This document shows, piece after piece, positions 45,912-54,273 of a stretch of 64,000 nt of DNA. Numbering within the stretch: the first letter of the stretch is position 1; every line of letters starts with the position of its first letter. A program made the translations under genes and the position numbers. Location of the stretch: contig NZ_BILW01000005.1 of the NCBI RefSeq assembly GCF_004000765.1, positions 1-64,000 of the forward strand, in the 5' to 3' direction. A model generated the notes under the pieces. It was given only the letters and a program-made list of their open reading frames with translations, made no database searches and was not told where the DNA came from. The stretch comes from Paenibacillus chondroitinus NBRC 15376. Its GTDB lineage: Bacteria; Bacillota; Bacilli; Paenibacillales; NBRC-103111.

Positions 45912-47015
45912 TTACAGGGATAATTTGAGTTTCACAACTGCGGTGCCGTTTTTCGTTTCTACACTGACGACATCCAGGTAACTGACGATTTTTTTGGGGA
46001 TGAAGCCAAGTTGGAATTCCTTCGAAAAATCTTCAATTGTCGTATCAGGCAGCTGAAAGCCGTTGAATTCAAGCTTATCCACAACAAACCGTACTTCATT
46101 CATGTCGGGATTTTCCTTCAACAAGAACCGGCCTTCGATGGTCATCTGAATTTGACCCTTCTGGCCTTTGGCAATAATAGAACCGTCGGTAAATTGAAAA
46201 TTCAAATTTTGCAGCGACTCATTTTTGCCGTGCAGATAGGCGTTGAAATCCGTATCGCTGATCGTAATGACTGGATTTTTGATGGAAGATAAGTCCATAA
46301 ATTTACTTTCTTTCGTTACATATTGCGGAAGCTCCCGAAACGCCGCGGACAGATTTTTCAAATACTCGCGGAACAAAGGGATGCCTTCTGATTTCCATTG
46401 ATCGTTTAAACTCTTTATTTGTTCCTGGATGACCCCCGCTTGAGCGCTGACAGCAAGTTGTTTGTCCAATTCATCTTGGAGTTTGACGAGCCTTTCCCGC
46501 TGTTCAAGATAGGTATCTTTCGTCTTTTGCAGGTCGGTACGGGATGTTTCCAGATCTTTTTGTAAGCTTTTCAATTTATTGAACGAATCTGTAAAGGCGG
46601 CTAATGCACGGTGATCATTGGATATGATCATTTGTAAATACTCGAACATCCGCAAGGCATCGGCGAAAGAATGAACGGAAAAGAGCAGCATCCAAATCGA
46701 ATCTCGATCTCCAGTGTAATAAGCCCTCATCACATTGCCGGCGTGTTTGCGTGTGCTGTCAACATGACTGTTTTGCTTCGTGATATCTTGTTCATTTTGC
46801 TTGATTTGCAGGACGATTTTGGCGTCTTGTTCATTAAGCCGGTTTACTTCTTTATCGATTTCAAAAATGGTAAGTCCTTTCTGGACGAGTTCCTTGGCTT
46901 CGTCGACTGCTGTCTTATTTTCTTTGGCAAATGCAGGATGGAGCGGAAGCGTAAGCTGCATCATCAGCAGGATGGACATCATGATTGATAGGCATTTATA
47001 TCTCATTGAACGCAT
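45912..47015 (-). CDS. Secreted coiled-coil protein with C-terminal lipid-binding-like domain
   Basis: 367 residues. The signal peptide is clear (ILLMMQLTLPLHPAFA). Residues about 35-210 are a long coiled coil like the N-terminal part of CwlO/PcsB-type peptidoglycan hydrolases (NEQDITKQNSHVDSTR, GNVMRAYYTGDRDSIWMLLF, MFEYLQMII). Instead of a catalytic domain, residues about 245-367 show a beta-rich pattern (VITISDTDFNAYL, IQMTIEGRFLL) resembling the YpmS/DUF2140-type domain. It is likely an envelope protein, perhaps an FtsEX-type partner; this is inference. Confidence 0.7.
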   Translation of the reverse strand: MRSMRYKCLSIMMSILLMMQLTLPLHPAFAKENKTAVDEAKELVQKGLTIFEIDKEVNRLNEQDAKIVLQIKQNEQDITKQNSHVDSTRKHAGNVMRAYYTGDRDSIWMLLFSVHSFADALRMFEYLQMIISNDHRALAAFTDSFNKLKSLQKDLETSRTDLQKTKDTYLEQRERLVKLQDELDKQLAVSAQAGVIQEQIKSLNDQWKSEGIPLFREYLKNLSAAFRELPQYVTKESKFMDLSSIKNPVITISDTDFNAYLHGKNESLQNLNFQFTDGSIIAKGQKGQIQMTIEGRFLLKENPDMNEVRFVVDKLEFNGFQLPDTTIEDFSKEFQLGFIPKKIVSYLDVVSVETKNGTAVVKLKLSL

Positions 47016-47060
47016 TCTCCCCCTATGAACAGATTATCATATTTCTATTAATTGAAGCAC

Positions 47061-47098
47061 AAAAAAATACTTACCTCAGGGGACGAAGTAAGTATTTC
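47061..47098 (-). terminator. Terminator of the lipoprotein gene
   Basis: AAATACTTAC pairs with GTAAGTATTT; on the - strand the stem is followed by seven T. Confidence 0.82.
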
Positions 47099-47109
47099 CT
47101 ATAGGATTC

Positions 47110-48075
47110 TTATTTCTTAACAGGTGCTATTAGCTTCAGAATCTCATCAAAACTTTTGACATTCTTCGGTACATCCTTCGTTAAAGCAGTTGCTTGGTTG
47201 ATCGCGTCGTACGTTTGGTGAACGACGATATGGTTCTCTTGGGGCTTGCCGTCCACAGTCATTTGAAACACAACATCGATGGATTGGTCCCGGATAAAAC
47301 CGCTGTCGTCAATCGCGACGACCATTTTGCTTGGAGCTTTCAGCTGGATGGCACCAGACTGTGATTTCTTTAACTGTTCCGCTTTGTCGGCCGGAATAAA
47401 GCCGTTATTTTGAAGTGTCCCGATAAACTCAGGCAGTTTAGTTTGAAATACGGTATTAATGTCTTTTTCATTTTTGCTGGTGAGCTCAACAGTGATAGAC
47501 TTGGCCGACGATCCGTCCTTTAACTTGACAGGCTCCTTGGCTTCTTTGTACCATTTTGGATCAATGCCGCTAAATACTAGATTGCTTAATGAAGTGGAGA
47601 GCTGAGAAGTGTTCTTCAGCGTATCCAACGTTAAAGGACTCTTGCTGTTTTGACTCATTTGCTGCAAATCAATCGCATAATACTCGTCAGCCGTCTTATT
47701 TAATGCTGGCATATTAAAATACATTTTGCTATCTTTAATGAGAATTGGTATCTCGAAAGGTGACGTAGAGCCCTTAGGGGTAATTTTCAAATCCGTTTGA
47801 AATTGGAGAGGTTCTACATTGCTGATTCCTTTCCAATCTATCGTGCTGTCTTTGACCAAAGATAAAAGGCTATTCGTCAAAGGGTTGGATGTTTTCAATA
47901 AAGCATCACTGATGGCGAGTGTTGTGCTTCCTTCAAAGGTGTAAGACTTCATTTCCTTTTGTTTATTGAGAGATTGTTCCAATGCTTCTTTTACTTTTGT
48001 ATTGTCTGTACAAGCTGTCAACGATAGCAAGCTGATGGCTGTTACCGCTGTAAGGGTTATCCACTTCTTTGACAT
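47110..48075 (-). CDS. Lipoprotein of LppX/DUF6612-like type
   Basis: The start at 48075 gives MSKKWITLTAVTAISLLSL followed by the lipobox LTAC (Cys about 22); GAAGGAGAG lies 13 bases upstream. 321 residues. After the lipid anchor come a helix (VKEALEQSLNKQKEMKSYTF) and a curved-sheet pattern typical of LolA/LppX-fold Bacillales lipoproteins (GSTTLAISDALL, KITPKGSTSPFEIPILIKDS). The function is unknown, probably envelope-associated. A longer frame runs into the divergent methyltransferase gene. Confidence 0.75.
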   Translation of the reverse strand: MSKKWITLTAVTAISLLSLTACTDNTKVKEALEQSLNKQKEMKSYTFEGSTTLAISDALLKTSNPLTNSLLSLVKDSTIDWKGISNVEPLQFQTDLKITPKGSTSPFEIPILIKDSKMYFNMPALNKTADEYYAIDLQQMSQNSKSPLTLDTLKNTSQLSTSLSNLVFSGIDPKWYKEAKEPVKLKDGSSAKSITVELTSKNEKDINTVFQTKLPEFIGTLQNNGFIPADKAEQLKKSQSGAIQLKAPSKMVVAIDDSGFIRDQSIDVVFQMTVDGKPQENHIVVHQTYDAINQATALTKDVPKNVKSFDEILKLIAPVKK

Positions 48076-48165
48076 GCGTGTTTTGTCTCTCCTTCCATGA
48101 TCCTTATTCATTATAATGGTTTCCTGCTGCTTTGTCTTTAAGTAAAGAAATGGAGGTGGCTTCAA

Positions 48166-49287
48166 TTGGATCTTAAGCTCGGACATCCGGAATTGGTTTC
48201 AACGATCATTCACGCCATACATTCCTCAGAAAACCAGGCGATTTCGTTCCAAGACTATATGGAGCTATGCCTCTATAGCGAACCTTACGGGTATTATCGA
48301 AATGAGAGCCTCAAAATCGGAAAAGAAGGCGATTTTTATACCAGTTCTTCCATCGGATCTGTGATGGGGGAAATGATAGCCTCTTTTATTGGAGATGAGC
48401 TTCAAAGACGGGAACTTCTCGATTCGGTACCGCTGCATGTCGTTGAGTGGGGCGGGGGAAACGGTCGCATGGCCCTGCATCTCTTGGATGAATTAAAAAG
48501 AAGTGCGCCGTCAGTTTACGAACGCGTAACTTATACAATCATTGAAACTAGTGCTTTTCACCGTGGACTTCAGCGCACTGCTCTGAATATGCACGCACAG
48601 CTTCTTCGGTTCACAAGTGAGCAGGAATGGTTGGACGAGGAACCTCAAGCGAATATGTTTATTTTGGCAAATGAACTGTTGGATGCTTTTCCGGTCCATC
48701 GAATCCGACATGCAGACGGAACTTATGAAGAATCTTATGTCACGTGGCAGGAGCTGGATCGGACTTTTAGTGAAATTTGGCTGCCTATTAAGTCCAAGCC
48801 TCTATTAGACACCATAGACCGCCTAAAGGTTCATTGGTTAGATGGCCAAATCGGTGAGCTTAATCTTGAGAGCGAAGCATGGATATCACGAATTTCCAAA
48901 CGGATGACTAGCGGCAGTTGTCTTATTATTGACTATGGCGACACCGAAGAAGAGTTGTTCGCGGCTCACAGGCACTTGGGCACCTTAATGTGTTACCGGA
49001 AGCATCAAGCGCACGAGAATCCGTGGATCTACCAAGGCGAACAGGATCTAACTTCCCATGTAAACTTTAGTGCAGTGGAAGCGGCCGCCCGACAGAACGG
49101 TTTTGCCAATTGCCGACTTCTGACGCAGAGAGATTTTCTGGTGGAGCGTGGTATTTTGGAAAAATTGCAAAATCATTACGATCCCAATCCCTTTAGTGAA
49201 GTTTCTAAGCGCAACAGGGCTATAAGGCAATTGCTCCTAAGTGATCAAATGAGCGAACTGTTCAAGGTGTTAATTGCCGCGAAATGA
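48166..49287 (+). CDS. MidA/NDUFAF7-family SAM-dependent methyltransferase (DUF185)
   Basis: 373 residues from TTG 48166, with TGGAGGTGG six bases upstream. The pattern ISFQDYMELCLYSEPYGYY, GKEGDFYTSSSIGSVMGEM, the SAM site VVEWGGGNGRMALHLLDEL and NELLDAFPVHRI identifies the MidA family. The mitochondrial member methylates an Arg of a complex I subunit; the target in Firmicutes is unknown. Its promoter must lie within the 5' region of the divergent lipoprotein gene. Confidence 0.88.
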   Translation: MDLKLGHPELVSTIIHAIHSSENQAISFQDYMELCLYSEPYGYYRNESLKIGKEGDFYTSSSIGSVMGEMIASFIGDELQRRELLDSVPLHVVEWGGGNGRMALHLLDELKRSAPSVYERVTYTIIETSAFHRGLQRTALNMHAQLLRFTSEQEWLDEEPQANMFILANELLDAFPVHRIRHADGTYEESYVTWQELDRTFSEIWLPIKSKPLLDTIDRLKVHWLDGQIGELNLESEAWISRISKRMTSGSCLIIDYGDTEEELFAAHRHLGTLMCYRKHQAHENPWIYQGEQDLTSHVNFSAVEAAARQNGFANCRLLTQRDFLVERGILEKLQNHYDPNPFSEVSKRNRAIRQLLLSDQMSELFKVLIAAK

Positions 49288-49328
49288 AAAAAGGTGAACC
49301 GATGGACAACCATCGGCTCACCTTTTTG
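49287..49328. terminator. Bidirectional terminator
   Basis: AAAAAGGTGAACCGATGG-ACAA-CCATCGGCTCACCTTTTT, a near-perfect 18-bp stem overlapping the methyltransferase stop; it also ends the convergent small gene. Confidence 0.92.
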
Positions 49329-49346
49329 TTTGTTGTTGTCCTTGTA

Positions 49347-49577
49347 CTAGATGGACATTTTGAAAAATGACCAGTACGTAAACCCACTGAAGGAAATAAT
49401 CATATATCCCCAGAACAACAATATGTAAGTTCGTTCTGACAAGCGCATATAGCCTAGAATGACGAATACAGCTGTTTGGAAAAAGAAAATCAGAGACATA
49501 GGTATCATATCGCCTGCTAAACTCATCAGTGCGATAACAAGTGTCCAAAAACCTAGAACCCGAAACATGCGATCCAT
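49347..49577 (-). CDS. DUF2626 small membrane protein (YqgY-like)
   Basis: 76 residues from ATG 49577 with GAGGGGG about 11 bases upstream. The start MDRMFRVLGFWTLVIALMSL, then FFFQTAVFVILGYMRLSERTY and FSGFTYWSFF, matches DUF2626 as I know it from Bacillus YqgY. It has three hydrophobic helices. The function is unknown. Confidence 0.82.
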   Translation of the reverse strand: MDRMFRVLGFWTLVIALMSLAGDMIPMSLIFFFQTAVFVILGYMRLSERTYILLFWGYMIISFSGFTYWSFFKMSI

Positions 49578-49743
49578 TCTCGTTACATCCCCCTCTCGTA
49601 CCACGTTGCACTTTAACTACAACACATTATACCTTTTGAACTGAACAGTGTAAACCGTCAAACGGTGACGAAATTGCAAACATTTCATCATATAGATGTA
49701 GTATGTCTTTTTATCCGAATCCCATGTATGAGTGTCAAAAAAT

Positions 49744-49773
49744 TTGGCAATACCATTTAGTATCAAATAGATT
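49744..49773 (+). promoter_or_regulatory. Possible promoter of a short transcript upstream of rsfA
   Basis: TTGGCA (49744-49749), 18 bases, TAGATT (49768-49773). It is 40 bases before a terminator with no gene between. The 49578-49944 gap otherwise shows nothing recognisable. Confidence 0.35.
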
Positions 49774-49815
49774 CTATGAACTCTAGTACGGGCATAGAAA
49801 TAGTAATAATGGCAC

Positions 49816-49858
49816 GAATCAATTTATACACGGGTACTCACGAATTGATTCTTTTTTA
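49816..49858 (+). terminator. Terminator in the rsfA upstream region
   Basis: GAATCAATT pairs with AATTGATTC across an 18-base loop, followed by TTTTTTATT. The preceding + strand gene already has its own terminator 490 bases earlier. Confidence 0.65.
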
Positions 49859-49944
49859 TTCATACTGAAAGATGGCCCGCTGAATCATGGGTTCACCTCT
49901 TTCGGTTCGTTGCATCTGTACATTATGTTAGGAGGTTTAACCTT

Positions 49945-50598
49945 ATGTCGGCTATAAGACAAGATGCTTGGAGCGATGAAGACGATTTGATCTTAGCGGA
50001 AGTGACTTTGCGTCACATTAGAGAGGGAAGTACGCAATTATCTGCGTTTGAAGAAGTTGGGGAGCGAATTGGACGTACGGCGGCAGCATGCGGATTTCGA
50101 TGGAACAGCTTTGTAAGAAAAAAATACGAGGCAGCCATCCAAATTGCGAAAGCTCAACGTCAAAAAAGGACGCAGCTTAAGAAACATGCGGCTGTAACCA
50201 TTTCTGGATCATCTTCCATTGGATTATTGGATGCTCCGGAACTGTCATCGGGCAAAACGGAAGCTTTTACAGAAGAAACGTTATCTATTGATGCCGTGAT
50301 CAGGTTCTTGAGACAATGGAGAAATACGTATCAAGATATGAATCGTCATATTAAAAACTTGGAAAAAGAACTGCAGGACAAGGAAGACGAACTAGATAGA
50401 CTGGGCAGAGAAAATAATAAGCTCAATAAACAAGTGAACGAAGTCGAAACAGATTATCGGGTTGTCAATGATGATTACAAGGCGCTGATTCAAATTATGG
50501 ACCGTGCGCGGAAGATGGCCTTTTTGGTGGAAGAAGAGGAAGAAGAGAAGCCGCGTTTCAAAATGGATGCGAACGGCAATTTAGAGAGAGTAGAGTAA
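49945..50598 (+). CDS. rsfA: RsfA-family prespore transcription regulator
   Basis: 217 residues, TTAGGAGG before ATG 49945. A Myb/SANT-like DNA-binding start (RQDAWSDEDDLILAEVTLRH, then FEEVGERIGRTAAACGFRWN) is nearly the RsfA signature. A variable linker and a C-terminal coiled coil (about 135-185) follow, ending in an acidic run. In Bacillus RsfA modulates the SigF regulon in the forespore. Confidence 0.93.
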   Translation: MSAIRQDAWSDEDDLILAEVTLRHIREGSTQLSAFEEVGERIGRTAAACGFRWNSFVRKKYEAAIQIAKAQRQKRTQLKKHAAVTISGSSSIGLLDAPELSSGKTEAFTEETLSIDAVIRFLRQWRNTYQDMNRHIKNLEKELQDKEDELDRLGRENNKLNKQVNEVETDYRVVNDDYKALIQIMDRARKMAFLVEEEEEEKPRFKMDANGNLERVE

Positions 50599-50626
50599 AC
50601 CAGTCTGCTGCTCCAGTTGAAAGTAA

Positions 50627-50667
50627 AGCTTCAGATCAAGGTGAATCCTTGGACTGAGGCTTTTTTG
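50627..50667 (+). terminator. Terminator of rsfA
   Basis: AGCTTCAG and CTGAGGCT pair outside TCAAGG/CCTTGGA, followed by TTTTTTG. Confidence 0.8.
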
Positions 50668-50708
50668 TTGTATAATGATGACGAATGCGATGAGTGGAGG
50701 AAACTAGA

Positions 50709-51668
50709 ATGCGAATTATGATAATTGGAGCAGGCTCGTTAGGTCTTTTATTTGCTGCCAAGCTGTCGGCTTTGTGTGATCATTTGACCGTAATTGCACG
50801 AACGAAAGAACAAGCTGATCAGCTTGCTCAAGAAGGCATAATGCTAGGCGGAACGACCGAGCGCCATAGGACAACTCGCGGCGGTTTCATAGAATTTAGT
50901 CATTACGAAGTAGACAAGGAGTCTGTGGCTAATGCTACCGTTCCTGTGCACCCATATGATTATATATTTCTCATGGTCAAGCAGCCTGCAATTACGAAAG
51001 AACTCGCGCAATATATATATTCTCGGCGCTCAGAGATTACGTATCTAGTTAGTTTCCAGAACGGAATTGGACATGAGGCTGATCTGAGTGAAGACGACGG
51101 AGAAAATAAGCTGCTGCTTGCTGTGACGACAGAGGGAGCTAGGCGCGAAAGTCCAACTGAAGTCTCTCACACAGGTCATGGCATAACCTACATAGGTGCG
51201 TCTAATTGCACGGATCCTGATCATAAAAAATCTACGCACTTTTTGTTAGTGAACTTGCTTCAAGAGGCAGGATTTCGGGCAGAGATGTCGAAGAACATGG
51301 AAGTAAGAATTTGGAGTAAATTGATTATTAATGCTGTGATTAATCCTCTTACAGCTATTTTGCATGTGAAAAATGGGGAGTTATTGGATTCAACTTGGAC
51401 AAAGGAATTGATGTTTGACCTTTACCGAGAGGCTTGTTTCGTGGCTGAGGCCAAAGAAATCAAACTGCCTGATGCGTTGTGGCAAACCATTATATCTGTT
51501 TGTGAGGCTACAAGTAGGAACCATTCATCTATGCTACAGGACATCGAGCAGTCCAGGCCCACAGAAATAGACCGAATAAACGGAAGTTTATTGCAGATGG
51601 CTGATGAACTGAAACTCGAACTTCCTACACATCGTACGGTGTACCGATTAGTGAAAGCACTAGAATAA
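50709..51668 (+). CDS. panE: 2-dehydropantoate 2-reductase
   Basis: 319 residues from ATG 50709 (GTGGAGG upstream). It has an N-terminal NADPH motif IMIIGAGSLGLLFAAKL, MVKQPAIT, SFQNGIGHE, and the C-terminal helical domain with the catalytic Lys region IWSKLIINAVINPLTAIL and NHSSMLQDIEQSRPTEID. It makes pantoate for CoA. Its place after rsfA matches ylbO-panE of Bacillus. It is probably co-transcribed with the DUF3397 gene. Confidence 0.92.
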   Translation: MRIMIIGAGSLGLLFAAKLSALCDHLTVIARTKEQADQLAQEGIMLGGTTERHRTTRGGFIEFSHYEVDKESVANATVPVHPYDYIFLMVKQPAITKELAQYIYSRRSEITYLVSFQNGIGHEADLSEDDGENKLLLAVTTEGARRESPTEVSHTGHGITYIGASNCTDPDHKKSTHFLLVNLLQEAGFRAEMSKNMEVRIWSKLIINAVINPLTAILHVKNGELLDSTWTKELMFDLYREACFVAEAKEIKLPDALWQTIISVCEATSRNHSSMLQDIEQSRPTEIDRINGSLLQMADELKLELPTHRTVYRLVKALE

Positions 51669-51683
51669 AATAGGTGGTTGAAG

Positions 51684-52085
51684 ATGATGGATGTATTGAT
51701 GAATTGGATTTCCACACTTTATGCAGTCCTGGCTGTTGCACCGTTTATTACTTTTGTTTTATTATGGTTTCTAGTGTTTTACTTCCTTCGTGATAAGAAA
51801 ATGACGACTAGACTGGCCATGGATGTTACGACCTTTTTTCTCCTCGGTTCGGTTTCGTTAATGTGGAATCGATTGTTTCATACAAATTTTGGCTTCTGGA
51901 TGATCGCGCTTGTTCTGCTGATTGCTTTTGGCATTATTGGCGGTTATCAAACGCATTTGAAAGGGAAAACAGACTTGCTTAAAGTAAGCAGAGTGGTTTG
52001 GAGGCTTAGCTTTTTAGGGCTTTCGATGCTTTACATTTTGCTTTTTTTCGTCCATATTGGCAAAAATTACATTTTTTCGACATAA
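51684..52085 (+). CDS. DUF3397 membrane protein
   Basis: 133 residues from ATG 51684 with AGGTGG six bases before it. Four hydrophobic helices make up most of the protein (VLAVAPFITFVLLWFLVFYF, FFLLGSVSLMWNRLF, FGFWMIALVLLIAFGIIGGY, LSFLGLSMLYILLFFVHIG). The pattern is that of DUF3397, which lies near panE/bshC in this group. The function is unknown. Confidence 0.8.
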   Translation: MMDVLMNWISTLYAVLAVAPFITFVLLWFLVFYFLRDKKMTTRLAMDVTTFFLLGSVSLMWNRLFHTNFGFWMIALVLLIAFGIIGGYQTHLKGKTDLLKVSRVVWRLSFLGLSMLYILLFFVHIGKNYIFST

Positions 52086-52088
52086 AAC

Positions 52089-52130
52089 AAAGTCTCTTTT
52101 GTTGAAATTGCACGAAAAAAGAGACTTTTC
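52089..52130 (+). terminator. Terminator of panE-DUF3397
   Basis: AAAGTCTCTTTT pairs with AAAAGAGACTTT across the loop, followed by TTTC. In the 52131-52486 gap beyond it I see only the opp promoter and an untranslated leader. Confidence 0.8.
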
Positions 52131-52282
52131 TGCTTTTCTTTGTAATATTTATTTGAGATTTGTAGAAAATAACAATGAAAATCGTGTAGATTTTATTGAC
52201 CGATGGTTGTATAATTAGAAACCGGAAGACACTATAAATTCCAATGTTTCTAACATTTATTCTTACTAAGGTAAATTAAGTC

Positions 52283-52310
52283 TGGACAAAGCGTGGTTAT
52301 ATGTTATAAT
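52283..52310 (+). promoter_or_regulatory. SigA promoter of the opp operon
   Basis: TGGACA (52283-52288), 16 bases, TATAAT (52305-52310). It leaves a leader of about 170 bases before oppA, in which I recognise no riboswitch. Confidence 0.7.
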
Positions 52311-52486
52311 TACTTGCGTAGAGTCTAGTAAATTTTTTTACCAGAGATTCACGTAATATATTATGACATGTCTGAAGCGGTTTCACTTATTTTCGGGTCT
52401 GAGGTGTGAGGTTGATGTTAATAAAACTATCAAATGCACCTAACCATAGATATTCTAGACATACATAATTTTAGAGGAGGCGTTTT

Positions 52487-54169
52487 ATGAAAGCGACAAA
52501 GTGGGTTACAACAGCAGTAGCATTAACACTTATGGGCAGCGTAGCGATTGGTTGCGCGAAGAATGAGGGAACTCCTTCCGCATCCCCGTCCGGAGATACG
52601 AAAGGTACTGCAGCACCAGCTTCCAACAAACCGCAAGAAATTAAAATTAACTTCACAGCTGAGCCGCCAATTATGGATAGCTCCAAGGCAACTGCAAATG
52701 GCGCTTTTACATTTATCAGCGCATTTAACGAAGGTCTTTACCGTACTGACAAAGACGGCAAAGCCGTTGCTGGTCTTGCTAAAGATTTCCCGAAAATCTC
52801 TCCTGACGGCTTGACTTACACAATCGACATTCGTGACAACGCGAACTGGTCGGATGGTCAACCGGTTAAAGCACAAGATTTCGTTTATTCCTTCAAACGT
52901 ACATTAGATCCTGCTACAAAAGGGCAATATAGTTTCGTAGTAGCTTGGATTAAAGGTGGAGAAGCTGTTACTAAAGCTAAAACGCCTGAAGAAGTTAAAA
53001 AAGCTCAAGATGCTCTTGGTGTAAAAGCGATCAGCGACAAACAACTAGAAATCACGCTTGAGAAACCAGTTACTTTCTTTACACAAATGCTTGCGTTCGG
53101 AACTTTCTTGCCACAACGTGAAGATTTCGTAACAAAAGCTGGCGATAAATACGGCGCAGAAGCTGATAAGGTTATCGGCGCAGGTCCATTCATCCTTAGC
53201 AAATGGGATCATGGCCAAACACTTGAACTTGTTAAAAACGAGAAGTACTGGGATGCTGCTAACGTAAAAATTACAAAAGCAACAATTAACATTGTAAAAG
53301 ATTCCAACACTGGTCTTAACCTGTATGAAACTGACGCAGCTGATTTGACTGAAATCAACCGCGATCAATTGAAACTTTACGCTGGTAAGCCGGACAACCT
53401 GCCTAAACCAGAGTTGACTAACTCCTACTTGATGTACCAAACCAAAAAAGTGCCAGCCTTGGCTAACAAAAAGATCCGTCAAGCGTTAGGAATGGCAATC
53501 GACCGTCAAGCTTACGTTGATACAGTACTTGCTAACGGTTCCGTACCTTCAACAGGTCTTGTACCTGGTGGTACTTCCGACGGTGCAGGCGGCGACTTCC
53601 GTAAATCTGCTGGCGACACACAACCGAAGTTCGATGCAGCTAAAGCAAAACAATTGCTTGCTGAAGGTTTGAAAGAAGCTGGTTTAACAGCTCTTCCAAA
53701 AATGAAAGTGAATGCAGATGATACTGAAACTGCTAAAAAATCACTTGAGTTCATCCTTGCACAATGGAAACAAAACCTTGGATACGAAGCAGAAGCGAAC
53801 CCTGTTCCACACGCACTGCGTATCGAATTGTCTTCCAAACATGACTTCGACATCGTTCTATCCCTATGGGGCGCTGACTACAACGATCCAATGACATTCT
53901 TGGATATGTGGGTAACTGGCGGAGAGTTTGACGAAGGTGATTACAGCAACCCTGAGTATGACAAACTAGTTAAAGCAGCTCAAGCAGAAGTGGATCCGTC
54001 CAAACGTGCTAAAAACCTAATCGATGCTGAGAAAATCCTTATGGACGATCAAGGTGTAGCACCACTTTACTTCCGTACTCGCGCTTACTTGAAAAAAACG
54101 AATATCGATGGTTTGATTCTTCCATCCTTCGGTCAAGAGTGGGAATTGAAATGGGCTTCTGTTAAGTAA
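52487..54169 (+). CDS. oppA: Oligopeptide ABC transporter substrate-binding lipoprotein
   Basis: 560 residues with AGAGGAGG before ATG 52487. Signal peptide with lipobox VAIGC (Cys about 23), then a Ser/Pro/Ala linker. The cluster-C (SBP family 5) domain has EIKINFTAEPPIMDSSKATA, YTIDIRDNANWSDGQPVKAQ, GAGPFILSKWDHG and the family motif RQALGMAIDRQAYV. It delivers peptides to OppBCDF encoded next. Strongly biased codon use suggests high expression. A hairpin separates it from oppB. Confidence 0.94.
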   Translation: MKATKWVTTAVALTLMGSVAIGCAKNEGTPSASPSGDTKGTAAPASNKPQEIKINFTAEPPIMDSSKATANGAFTFISAFNEGLYRTDKDGKAVAGLAKDFPKISPDGLTYTIDIRDNANWSDGQPVKAQDFVYSFKRTLDPATKGQYSFVVAWIKGGEAVTKAKTPEEVKKAQDALGVKAISDKQLEITLEKPVTFFTQMLAFGTFLPQREDFVTKAGDKYGAEADKVIGAGPFILSKWDHGQTLELVKNEKYWDAANVKITKATINIVKDSNTGLNLYETDAADLTEINRDQLKLYAGKPDNLPKPELTNSYLMYQTKKVPALANKKIRQALGMAIDRQAYVDTVLANGSVPSTGLVPGGTSDGAGGDFRKSAGDTQPKFDAAKAKQLLAEGLKEAGLTALPKMKVNADDTETAKKSLEFILAQWKQNLGYEAEANPVPHALRIELSSKHDFDIVLSLWGADYNDPMTFLDMWVTGGEFDEGDYSNPEYDKLVKAAQAEVDPSKRAKNLIDAEKILMDDQGVAPLYFRTRAYLKKTNIDGLILPSFGQEWELKWASVK

Positions 54170-54201
54170 TAATTGAAATATAAGATTTGTATCAAAAGGA
54201 A

Positions 54202-54232
54202 GGGGCCGTTCGCACCTCGTGGGAGCGGCCTC
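54202..54232 (+). other. Intra-operon hairpin between oppA and oppB
   Basis: GGGGCCGTTC pairs with GAGCGGCCTC (two G-T pairs) around an 11-base loop, but without a proper T-run. It could partly terminate transcription or protect the oppA message, giving more binding protein than permease. Confidence 0.6.
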
Positions 54233-54273
54233 TTCTAAATTTCTTAGCTGTAAATTATTTAAGGAGGAGCAAT

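Noticed and set aside
53045..53482. 145-codon - strand frame within oppA
   Set aside because: Antisense to oppA; hydrophobic, Cys-rich composition without a start signal.
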